NCBI GenBank assembly: GCA_963665865.2
Contig: CAXXWF010000001.1
Location: 1,612,001 to 1,676,000, forward strand
Source of the DNA: PHAA01 sp963665865
GTDB lineage: Bacteria; Bacillota; Syntrophomonadia; Syntrophomonadales; Syntrophomonadaceae
Direction: 5' to 3'
DNA: 64,000 nt
This document shows positions 53,855 to 62,059 of this stretch, piece by piece. The position numbers were made by a program, and so were the translations under genes. How positions within the stretch are numbered: the stretch's first letter is position 1; each line of letters begins with the position of its first letter. The notes beneath the pieces are model-generated. The model saw only the letters and a program-made list of their open reading frames with translations. It was not told where the DNA came from and made no database searches.

Positions 53855-54814
53855 ATGCAAGACATTTTAGAAATCTGTTGTGGACTTGATGTCCACAAGG
53901 AAACTGTAGTGGCTTGCCTTCTGAAAGGCACTACCAGTAACAACCCCGAGAAGAACATTAGAACATATTCAACACTTCTCTCCGGTCTTGAGGAACTCAA
54001 GAACTGGTTAGAAGAAGAAAACTGCCGCCATGTGGCAATGGAAAGCACGGGAGTATACTGGCAAACAGTTTACAATACACTTGAAAGTGCTTTCGACGGC
54101 ACCATAGTATTGATGGTATGCAATGCCCGGCATATGAAAAATGCCCCCGGCAGAAAAACCGATGTAAAAGATGCCGAATGGATTGCTACCCTGCTTCGAG
54201 CCGGTTTACTACAGGGAAGTTTTATTCCTTCCCAACCAATACGGAGATTACGTGATTTGACCAGATACCGCAAGGGTATCGTAGAAGAAATAACATCACA
54301 AAAGAACCGTATTGAGAAACACCTGCAAAGCTCTGGTTTCAAACTATCTACCTTCTTAACCGATATTTTCGGAGTATCGGGAAGAGGGATTATAGACCAC
54401 CTTGCTGAGTTTGGTAAAATATCTCCTGAAGAAGTTGACCAATATGTTAAAAAAAGAGCCAGAACCAAGTTGAATGAAATCAAGCAAGCAGTCAATGGCA
54501 ACATGGATAGACTGCAAAGAGATTTCCTTAAAATGTTGCTTAAACGATTGGATGAAAGTCTGGAGCATCTCCATTTGATAGAGCAAAAAATTGATGAAGA
54601 ACTCTTAAAATACCACCGTCAACTTGAGCAACTGGATGGAATTCCAGGAATAAGTAAAACGGCAGCTGCAGCTGTTTTGGCTGAAATTGGTATCGATATG
54701 GCTCAGTTCAAAACAGCCGAACATATATGTTCCTGGGCCGGACTAAGTCCTGGCAACAATGAAAGCGCAGGAAAAAAAAGTCCACCCGCATACTCCATGG
54801 GAATACCTATCTAA
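53855..54814 (+). CDS. IS110 transposase, N-terminal part (DEDD RuvC-like domain, start of Transposase_20)
   Basis: From the ATG at 53855 (AAGGAGGGT upstream) the frame gives 319 residues. The DEDD_Tnp_IS110 domain starts with CCGLDVHKETVVACL (first Asp), has MESTGVYWQ (Glu) and GRKTDVKDAEWIATLL (both Asp). The second domain begins LDGIPGISKTAAAAVLAEIG and AEHICSWAGLSPGNNESAG, but the frame leaves the family at the run of eight As (54772-54779) and stops at 54814. The frame is open upstream to 53735 but has no binding site there. Confidence 0.85.
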   Translation: MQDILEICCGLDVHKETVVACLLKGTTSNNPEKNIRTYSTLLSGLEELKNWLEEENCRHVAMESTGVYWQTVYNTLESAFDGTIVLMVCNARHMKNAPGRKTDVKDAEWIATLLRAGLLQGSFIPSQPIRRLRDLTRYRKGIVEEITSQKNRIEKHLQSSGFKLSTFLTDIFGVSGRGIIDHLAEFGKISPEEVDQYVKKRARTKLNEIKQAVNGNMDRLQRDFLKMLLKRLDESLEHLHLIEQKIDEELLKYHRQLEQLDGIPGISKTAAAAVLAEIGIDMAQFKTAEHICSWAGLSPGNNESAGKKSPPAYSMGIPI

Positions 54815-54831
54815 AAAGAATACTATGTGAG

Positions 54832-55101
54832 GTGGCCTGGTCAATCACCCGCATGCGTAATACCTACCTATCTAACTGGTATTGGAAGGTAAAACAACGC
54901 CGGGGTGGAAAAAGAGCTATTGTCGCCTTAGCAAGAAAGTTACTTGTTATTATCTATACTATGCTAAAAACCGGAACTGATTATGATGAAGCATCCTTTG
55001 AAGTAGCGAGAACTAAACAAGAAAAATTCAAGATTAAAAAAATTATTGCTGAAGCCAAAAAGTTAGGGTTGGAGGTGGTTGAACTACCAAAAACCGCCTA
55101 A
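54832..55101 (+). CDS. IS110 transposase, C-terminal part in a different frame
   Basis: The frame one base back carries the rest of Transposase_20: from about 54780 it reads STRILHGNTYLKRILCEVAW and then ITRMRNTYLSNWYWKVKQRRG and ARKLLVIIYTMLK. It is the continuation of the first frame after a -1 shift at the A8 run. It has no start of its own that is convincing. The two parts form one gene, either broken or expressed by slippage. Confidence 0.75.
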   Translation: MAWSITRMRNTYLSNWYWKVKQRRGGKRAIVALARKLLVIIYTMLKTGTDYDEASFEVARTKQEKFKIKKIIAEAKKLGLEVVELPKTA

Positions 55102-55422
55102 CTCTCCACAATCTCTAATATTTATAGCTTGTGGCTGATGCAGTATTTATAAGGCCTTAATTTATTGTGCTCTTTTTCTGTTTTAGGCCTTGCAGGTTTA
55201 TTAGGTTTTCAAAGATCAGTTGGAGTTTATTTTCTTATTAAGTTAAGAAATGTTTATACCATAATATTACTGCTTATATGTACAGCCAAATCGGTCTTAA
55301 TGGCGCTGGTATTGCTTTAAAGTAATAAATGATAATAGTCAGACAAGCGCACTGAAAATGTATGAAAATAGGCGATATTGGTATGGAGAATAACAGCAAA
55401 CTGGGAGAGGACGGTTAAGATT
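55102..55422. other. Gap between IS110 element and the hybrid kinase gene
   Basis: AT-rich, holds the right end of the IS and the promoter of the kinase gene. No hairpin with T-run and no gene was seen. Confidence 0.4.
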
Positions 55423-58400
55423 ATGGAAGACTTAATCCAAATAATAGGTATTAATGAGCAGAATTGCACTAATTGTCATCAATGTATTGCGGTGTGTCCA
55501 ATAAAAATATGCAGTGATGGCAGCGGTGATGTGGTCAAGTTTAATAATAATTTATGTATCGGCTGCGGCCGCTGTGTTGAAGCCTGTCTGAAAAGCCACA
55601 GGGGAGTGATTGAAAAAAGCGCCCGCTTTATCATCGACGATGCCCCCCAATTGGCAGATGATCTTCACCATAAGGAAATAGCAGCCTTGATTGCACCTTC
55701 CGCCCAGAGCAATTTTAACTTGAAAAAGTTAATCACTGCTTTGAGAAAGCTGGGTATAAAGTATGTGTATGATGTATCGCTGGGTGCAGAAATAACGGTA
55801 GCGTCTTATCATGAGGCGGTTATAAATGGCAATGCTAAAACTCCGCTGATTGCTTCCCCCTGCCCGGCCATCGTCAAGTATATTCAACTGAATCATCCCG
55901 GACTGATTGATCATCTAGCTCCGGTGGGGAGTCCCGCTCATAATATGGCGGTTTATGTAAAGTCATTGCATCCCGAAGCTGAGCTAGCTTTCTTTTCTCC
56001 CTGTCTGGGAAAGAGCCGAGAGTTTCAGAACCAAAAGATTATTAAATACAATGTTATCTACCCTTCTTTAGTGAGAATTTTGCAGGACAATGATATTAAC
56101 CCGGATTTACAGACTGACGGAGAATTTGACAATATTATCCGGGCCGGGATTGCGGCTAATTTTTCTACTCCGGGCGGGCTGAAAGAGTCATATCTTTACC
56201 ACTATCCTGATACACCGGCCAGCTCTATTGCCAGAGTTGAGGGATCTATAGTCTTTGATAATTATCTGCGTGATCTGGAAAAATCTATTAAAAATAGCAA
56301 CGGACCGCTTCCCTTGATAGTCGATATCTTGAGCTGTGAAAAGGGCTGTAATATGGGAGTCGGGTGCCTCAATAAATCGATCGGGGAAATAGAATATGCA
56401 GTGGCGACCCGATCAGAACAGGGGATAAGTGATAGAGCTGCTAATGAACAACTGGATCAATTCTTGGCTGATGTCATTAAAAACCATGATTTTTCATGTC
56501 ATGATTATAATGACAGGTCCTCTCTTAACCGGCTTAAAATACCTGATAGAGCCGAATTGCAGCGTATATTTCAGGATATGCTTAAGGTTGAAGAAAAGGA
56601 CTTTAGGAACTGTGCGGCCTGCGGATACAATTCCTGCTATCAAATGGCTGTAGCGGTATTTAACGGTCTGAATAAAGTTCAAAACTGTCATCTCTACCAG
56701 GAGAAGGAACTGCGCATAGATACCAATTCACTGCAAGAATCGAATAAAGAATTGCAAATAGCACAAAAACAAGCCGAAGAAGCGAATCAGGCCAAGAGTA
56801 ATTTCCTCGCGCGCATGAGCCATGAAATCCGTACTCCGATGAATGCGATTATTGGATTGGCCTACCTGGGTTTAAACGGTAATCCTTCTCCTCAGACTGC
56901 AAATTATTTGCAAAAAATTAAGGATGCCGCGGATAATTTATTAAAGATCATTAATGATATTCTTGATTTTTCCAAAATTGAGGCTAACAAGATTCATCTA
57001 GAGAAGTTATGTTTTAATCTGGAAGAAGTATTTGATTCATTTTCCAACCTAATTGTATTAAAGGCAGAAGAAAAAGGGTTGGAACTTATTATTGCTATTG
57101 ATCCGGAAATACCCGGAGCTCTGCGAGGAGATCCCTTAAGACTGAGTCAAATTTTAAATAACCTGGCTAGCAATGCATTGAAATTTACTGATACTGGAGA
57201 GATTTTTATCAGTGTAGAGCTGGCAGAAAGAAAAGCAAACCAGGTTGCCCTTCGTTTTACCGTAAAAGATACGGGGATAGGTTTATCGCTGGACCAGATA
57301 GAAAAATTATTCAATGTTTTCACCCAGGCGGATGAGAGCACTACTCGCAAGTTTGGGGGTACGGGTCTGGGTCTAGCCATATGCAAACAATTGGTGGAGC
57401 TTATGGGAGGCGAAATATGGGTAGACAGTATTCCCGGTAAAGGGAGCAGCTTTGTCTTTACGAGTAGTTTCGAAATAGCTGCCGAAGATCTGGCTGACCG
57501 AGATGTAAGTTGGCTCGATTTGCGCAAAATCAGAGTTTTGGTAGTCGATGACAATGACACTGCCAGAGAAGTCCTGTCCAATATGGTTAAAGCTCTAAGT
57601 ATAGAGGTGGAAACAGCTTCTTCCGGAGAAGAAGCGCTGCGTTGCATCGAGGCTACCGATAATGAGAAAAAGCCGTACGATCTAGTGCTTATGGACTGGA
57701 AAATGCCTGGATTAAATGGAATTGAAACCGCCCATGCCATAAAAAGCCGGGAGGGAATGGCCAAGGTACCAGCCATTCTTATGATTAGTGCCTATGATAT
57801 TGAATATTCGCAAACAAGTGAACAAATCAATGATATTGACAGATTCTTGACCAAACCAATAAAACCATCGGTGCTTTTTGATACAATTATAAAAATATTT
57901 ACCAAGGAAAGGCCCGAGGGGAAACTCAGACAAGGATTAGAAAACACTGAGATGGAATTACCAGCGCTGCATTCCATAGCTGGGGCAGAAGTGCTGCTGG
58001 TAGAGGACAATAAAATCAACCAACAGGTGGCCACCGAGTTACTAATGCTATTAGGGGTAAAGGTAAGCATTGCCAATAATGGCTATGAGGCTATTGCGGC
58101 GGTGGCTAAGCGGGAGTTCGATCTAGTGTTAATGGATATACACATGCCAGAATTGGATGGAATAGAAGCGACCAAGAAAATAAGAAGTCAGGTACGATAT
58201 GCTGATATGCCCATAGTAGCAATGACTGCCGATGCTATGGTGGGAGACAAAGAAGCCAGCTTGGCAGCGGGAATGAACGGCCATATAACCAAGCCCATCG
58301 ATCCAAGTATATTAAGAAATACCCTGCTTAAGTGGATTAACCCCAGAAACGCCATCGAAGAACATGGCTACAGTCCTGATGGCCTGCTTCGTGATGAACG

Positions 58401-59004
58401 CATCTCGTTTAATACAATTAATACTGACCGGGGAGTGAAGAGTCTAGGAGGCAATAGTAAGCTTTATAAAAAGATTCTACAAGATTTCGCAGCCGACTAT
58501 AAGAATGTTCCCAATGAAATATACAATAATATTATGATCAGCGATTATAACAAGGCGTTTATTGAGGTTCATACCGTTAAAGGTGTAGCCGGGAATATCG
58601 GTGCTTTCACCCTGTATGAAGCAGCCGCACAACTGGAAACGGCATTACGAAACGAATCATATGATAAAGTTGAATTATTGAATTTGCCTTTCAACAAGGC
58701 TATTAATGAAGTCTTAGATGAACTGGAGAAATGGGCGGCGAACCAGAGCAGTCTCCCTAAGCCCTCAAGCACCTGTAATAACCGGGAGAAATCCCAGGAA
58801 ATAATAAATAAAGTGCGTCCTTTGTTAGCCGAGGCAAACGCTGAGGCTATAGGCCTGACCATTGAGATTAGTGAATTTTTAGAATCTTCTCAAAGTGCCG
58901 GGTTAGTGCGAATATTAATTAACCAAATAGAAAATATGGACTTTGATGAAGCGGCCGAAACTCTGAATCAAATATGCACAGCATTAGATTTACCCTGCGG
59001 ATAA
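55423..59004 (+). CDS. Hydrogenase-like hybrid histidine kinase (ferredoxin, Fe-hydrogenase-like, HK, two REC, Hpt)
   Basis: 1193 residues from ATG 55423 (GAGAGGA upstream; the frame is open to 55378). Order: 2[4Fe-4S] ferredoxin (CTNCHQCIAVCP, CIGCGRCVEAC), [FeFe]-hydrogenase large-subunit-like domain (Cys147 in SPCPAIVK, Cys194 in SPCLGK, Cys305 and Cys309 in SCEKGCNMGVGC, matching the four H-cluster cysteines), a Fes-type 4Fe-4S motif (CAACGYNSC), coiled coil, HisKA (His467), HATPase, REC1 (Asp758), REC2 (Asp905) and Hpt (His1050, HTVKG). It should sense redox state or H2 and pass phosphate by an internal relay. The REC-GGDEF gene follows at 62 bases and may be its output. Confidence 0.9.
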   Translation: MEDLIQIIGINEQNCTNCHQCIAVCPIKICSDGSGDVVKFNNNLCIGCGRCVEACLKSHRGVIEKSARFIIDDAPQLADDLHHKEIAALIAPSAQSNFNLKKLITALRKLGIKYVYDVSLGAEITVASYHEAVINGNAKTPLIASPCPAIVKYIQLNHPGLIDHLAPVGSPAHNMAVYVKSLHPEAELAFFSPCLGKSREFQNQKIIKYNVIYPSLVRILQDNDINPDLQTDGEFDNIIRAGIAANFSTPGGLKESYLYHYPDTPASSIARVEGSIVFDNYLRDLEKSIKNSNGPLPLIVDILSCEKGCNMGVGCLNKSIGEIEYAVATRSEQGISDRAANEQLDQFLADVIKNHDFSCHDYNDRSSLNRLKIPDRAELQRIFQDMLKVEEKDFRNCAACGYNSCYQMAVAVFNGLNKVQNCHLYQEKELRIDTNSLQESNKELQIAQKQAEEANQAKSNFLARMSHEIRTPMNAIIGLAYLGLNGNPSPQTANYLQKIKDAADNLLKIINDILDFSKIEANKIHLEKLCFNLEEVFDSFSNLIVLKAEEKGLELIIAIDPEIPGALRGDPLRLSQILNNLASNALKFTDTGEIFISVELAERKANQVALRFTVKDTGIGLSLDQIEKLFNVFTQADESTTRKFGGTGLGLAICKQLVELMGGEIWVDSIPGKGSSFVFTSSFEIAAEDLADRDVSWLDLRKIRVLVVDDNDTAREVLSNMVKALSIEVETASSGEEALRCIEATDNEKKPYDLVLMDWKMPGLNGIETAHAIKSREGMAKVPAILMISAYDIEYSQTSEQINDIDRFLTKPIKPSVLFDTIIKIFTKERPEGKLRQGLENTEMELPALHSIAGAEVLLVEDNKINQQVATELLMLLGVKVSIANNGYEAIAAVAKREFDLVLMDIHMPELDGIEATKKIRSQVRYADMPIVAMTADAMVGDKEASLAAGMNGHITKPIDPSILRNTLLKWINPRNAIEEHGYSPDGLLRDERISFNTINTDRGVKSLGGNSKLYKKILQDFAADYKNVPNEIYNNIMISDYNKAFIEVHTVKGVAGNIGAFTLYEAAAQLETALRNESYDKVELLNLPFNKAINEVLDELEKWAANQSSLPKPSSTCNNREKSQEIINKVRPLLAEANAEAIGLTIEISEFLESSQSAGLVRILINQIENMDFDEAAETLNQICTALDLPCG

Positions 59005-59066
59005 GCATTGTTTTTGAGGCTGCATAGAAATTAGGCTAAGTATACTATTTATTAAGGGGTGCAGAG

Positions 59067-59972
59067 ATGATGGAAGAGGAAAGGGCCACTGTACTTATTG
59101 TGGATGATGAGAAAAGCAACCTTACTATTTTAGCGGAGATTTTGAAGGTTAAGTACAAAGTGGTTTTAGCCAAAAGTGGACATCAGGCTATCGAGAGGGC
59201 AATTAAGCAACCACCGGATCTTATCCTTCTGGACATCGTTATGCCGGAAATGGATGGATATCAAGTTCTGTATGCGTTAAAAAACAATGATGTGCTTAGA
59301 GATATTCCTGTTATCTTCATCTCAGCCCTGCGTGATGATGCGGATGAAGAAAAAGGATTAGTGCTGGGGGCTGTTGATTACATAAGCAAACCTTTCAGCC
59401 ATCCCATTGTTCTAGCTAGGGTAAATAACCATATAAAAATAGTTAGACAGATAAAACTGATTGAAAGTATTGCACTATTGGATAGTGTGACAGGAATCCC
59501 TAACCGACGCAATTATGAAAGTCGTATAGATATGGAATGGTTACGGGCGGTAAGAGAAAGAACCGCGTTTTCACTTTTGTTTCTGGATATAGACTATTTC
59601 AAATATTTTAATGATAATTACGGGCATTCCAAAGGAGATGAGGCATTAAAAGCGGTCGCAAATAATATTTACAGAAACATTAGAAGACCCGCGGACTTTG
59701 CTGCTCGTACCGGAGGAGAAGAATTTGCAGTTTTGTTGCCTAATACGGAGAAAGAAGGAGCCCTAGACCGAGCTGAGTTAATCCGTGCTTCAGTTGAAGC
59801 TATGCAAATACCCCATCATTATTCTACCGTGTCTTCGGTGTTGACAATCAGTATAGGCGTAACCTGCTGTTCACCAGATCAAGAAAGTAACCTGCAAGAA
59901 TTTATTAATGAAGCTGATAAAATGTTATATAGAGCTAAAAACACTGGACGCAATCAAGTAATGTGGGTTTGA
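59067..59972 (+). CDS. Response regulator diguanylate cyclase (REC-GGDEF)
   Basis: A 301-residue protein: REC domain (LIVDDEKSN, phospho-Asp in ILLDIVMPEMDGY, Lys in YISKPFSHP) and GGDEF domain with DSVTGIPNRRNYE, LDIDYFKYFNDNYGH and active-site ARTGGEEF. The inhibitory I-site RxxD (RPAD) is five residues before GGEEF, so product inhibition is expected. It makes c-di-GMP from GTP when phosphorylated, probably by the hybrid kinase upstream. Two ATGs (59067, 59070) follow AAGGGGTG. Confidence 0.92.
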   Translation: MMEEERATVLIVDDEKSNLTILAEILKVKYKVVLAKSGHQAIERAIKQPPDLILLDIVMPEMDGYQVLYALKNNDVLRDIPVIFISALRDDADEEKGLVLGAVDYISKPFSHPIVLARVNNHIKIVRQIKLIESIALLDSVTGIPNRRNYESRIDMEWLRAVRERTAFSLLFLDIDYFKYFNDNYGHSKGDEALKAVANNIYRNIRRPADFAARTGGEEFAVLLPNTEKEGALDRAELIRASVEAMQIPHHYSTVSSVLTISIGVTCCSPDQESNLQEFINEADKMLYRAKNTGRNQVMWV

Positions 59973-60050
59973 TCTGGAAGTAAATGGTTTTGCATAGAAG
60001 AGGAGCCGATCTATTAATGCGTTTTCGGTTTCTATTTTAAGGCAGCAAAG

Positions 60051-60731
60051 TTATTTATCGTCCGTTGCTCCGCCATCACCCAACACCGGTATAGCCTCTC
60101 CTAAAAAAGTCGGTTGAGGCTTGACTATTGTCAGCCAAAAATCCTTATTCCTGGCCACCGTTTCTCTCAATTCATACCCAGTCATGGCAGTCCCGTAATC
60201 ATGGAGATCGGAGGGAACTCCATAGGCTTCCAGACCGAGTGCCCTAGCTATGAAAATTGCCCGTAAGAGATGGTAGCGCTGCGTTACGATAATAACCTGC
60301 TTAACTTGAAAGATATCCCTGGCTCGGTACAGACTTTCATAAGTACTGAAACCAGCATGATCCATAAATATATCTTGTCCAACCACGCCGTCATTTTTAA
60401 GGAAGTTCTTCATCGAATTTACTTCATCATAATCCTTGTGTCCATGATCTCCACTCACAATAATTTTGGGAACCTTACCTTGTTCGTATAAATCATAGCC
60501 TACTGATATCCGATCCCTAAGCATGTCCGATAGTGTTCCATCGGGTAAAACATAGGCCCCCAAAACTAGAACAGCATCAGCCTTAGGAACATCATTGGCC
60601 GGGTAAATATACTTTGCTCCAACCCGTTCAACATAATAATTAACACCCAAAAAAGTGAGGCTTAGAACAGTTAATATTATTAGTGCAAAGCCAATCATTT
60701 GCTTGCTGTATATCCGAAAGAACGATTTCAT
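60051..60731 (-). CDS. SanA/YdcF-like DUF218 membrane protein
   Basis: A 226-residue protein with one N-terminal membrane segment (residues 12-33) and an outer Rossmann-like DUF218 domain: DAVLVLGAYVLPDGTLSDML, KIIVSGDHGHKDYDEV, STYESLYRARDIFQVKQVIIV and QRYHLLRAIFIARALG. SanA in E. coli affects envelope permeability; here the exact role is unknown. The C-terminus VLGDGGATDDK is echoed in a fossil at 47010-47048. Confidence 0.88.
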   Translation of the reverse strand: MKSFFRIYSKQMIGFALIILTVLSLTFLGVNYYVERVGAKYIYPANDVPKADAVLVLGAYVLPDGTLSDMLRDRISVGYDLYEQGKVPKIIVSGDHGHKDYDEVNSMKNFLKNDGVVGQDIFMDHAGFSTYESLYRARDIFQVKQVIIVTQRYHLLRAIFIARALGLEAYGVPSDLHDYGTAMTGYELRETVARNKDFWLTIVKPQPTFLGEAIPVLGDGGATDDK

Positions 60732-60874
60732 ATGGTATTTTCCTTTCTAAATGACAATCGTGAACCCATATCTATTATATCCCACTGGAAGGGGACATTA
60801 ATATGTTCATTCAAAGATACGCGCTATGGAATTATTTTTTGCGTTTGCTTAAGACAGGTTACAGATAAAGGCAA

Positions 60875-61360
60875 TTAATGTTTTCTGTGTGGTTTGGCGG
60901 CGAATACGAAGTCAGATTTGTTCTTGGCAACTATCTTTTCTTCTGTATGAAGAATTTTGCCAAATTCCAAAAAATAAGAAGAGCGCTTCAGCGTTCTATT
61001 TCTTGCCCATTTCAGGAACATGGGACCAAGTAGGGGAGCGTTGGCAAGCCAAGCGAGGAGCCAGGTAGTGTTTTCTCCTTTTATTGATATAGAAATTACC
61101 TGCCAGCACTCTTGCTGATTAATATTGGATAGGGACTCCAACTCCTGATTAATTTGAGAAATAATCTCCGGAATTTTAAATCCTACAACAAATAATTCAT
61201 TGCCTGCCGTATCCGCACCGATCCCCACCAGCTTTTTACTATTTTCCAGGGTAAGATCTCCAAAATAAGGACAATTATAAATGTCAGTTTGATTTAAAAA
61301 ACCGTACGCAACTGCAAGTGTATCAAAAACACCCGTTTTGCCAACAAGCAATATCTTCAT
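60875..61360 (-). CDS. DUF3189 protein
   Basis: 161 residues from ATG 61360, which overlaps the stop codon of the gene before it in an ATGA arrangement and has AAAGGAGG upstream (the frame is open to 61408). It begins MKILLVGKTGVFDTLAVAY and has a C-terminal EKIVAKNKSDFVFAAKP tail. The DUF3189 family occurs in pairs in sporulating Clostridia; function is unknown. Translational coupling with the next gene is expected. Confidence 0.8.
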   Translation of the reverse strand: MKILLVGKTGVFDTLAVAYGFLNQTDIYNCPYFGDLTLENSKKLVGIGADTAGNELFVVGFKIPEIISQINQELESLSNINQQECWQVISISIKGENTTWLLAWLANAPLLGPMFLKWARNRTLKRSSYFLEFGKILHTEEKIVAKNKSDFVFAAKPHRKH

Positions 61361-61818
61361 TGCTGCGATACTCCCTCCTTTAGACTGGCTGTTTCCACAA
61401 AAGAACATAGGGCAGGATAAGCTTTTCTTAAACCACTCACTACAAGAGGTCGTCCGAGGAAGGGCAACGAGACGGAGCGGGACAACCAGCCTCCTACCCT
61501 TAAAACATTATTTACGTATGGGGAGGTGCACAAAAACAGATATTGATCGGAAACACCATGTAAGTCCGCTATGTCATCCAATATATTTCCTAAATGGGAA
61601 GATTTTGTTCCCAACGAATAAACACTATTTCCCTGCTTATCTTTACCGATAAGTTTGATTTTCCCGAAATCTTCTGGGGTCGTTTTGTCAAGATAGGGCA
61701 TGGCCATCAAATCATCACCACTGGGAAGTTTGTTAGCATTAAGTTTCCCGGCATGGATACAGGCCGCCGTAACAGATGTATGACTCCCACCATAGTCAAA
61801 ATATACAATTCGTTTAAT
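61357..61818 (-). CDS. DUF3189 protein, probable ATT start
   Basis: A DUF3189 family member: IVYFDYGGSHTSVTAACIHAGK, LPSGDDLMAMPYLDKTTPEDFG, FLGRPLVVSGLRKAYPALC. The frame is open from GTG 61830, but that codon lies inside the binding site AAGGTGG (61833-61827). With a usual 8-base spacer the start is ATT at 61818, giving MKRIVYFDYGG, which is where family members normally begin. The next gene overlaps by 4 bases. Confidence 0.8.
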   Translation of the reverse strand: MKRIVYFDYGGSHTSVTAACIHAGKLNANKLPSGDDLMAMPYLDKTTPEDFGKIKLIGKDKQGNSVYSLGTKSSHLGNILDDIADLHGVSDQYLFLCTSPYVNNVLRVGGWLSRSVSLPFLGRPLVVSGLRKAYPALCSFVETASLKEGVSQQ

Positions 61819-62059
61819 AACGCATACCACCTTTCATGCTATATTTTGCACCTTTAGCGCAAACCCTATTCTGTCGATATTAGCAACTAGAAAAAGGTCG
61901 TATTCCCAGGACCTTTAGTAAACTGTCCCTGCTTAAGCAAGTAGTATTACTTTATTTACTCTATCACCCCTAATTAGATTGTTTCATATGATGATAAAAA
62001 GATTAACTTTGAATAGAAATTCTTGCTAATCGTAATCTATTGGAAGGTAAGGACAGAAT

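Larger units (their letters stand above)
53640..55130 (+). mobile_element. IS110-family insertion sequence (ends not defined)
   Basis: Contains a transposase of the IS110 type in two frames, preceded by a structured non-coding region of about 200 bases. IS110 elements have no clear terminal inverted repeats, so the limits given are approximate: the left end is placed after MITE-like copy D and the right end after the second frame. Confidence 0.65.

Noticed and set aside
61893..61916. AAAGGTC/GACCTTT hairpin before the amidoligase gene
   Set aside because: Short stem and no T-run or conserved context; could be chance.
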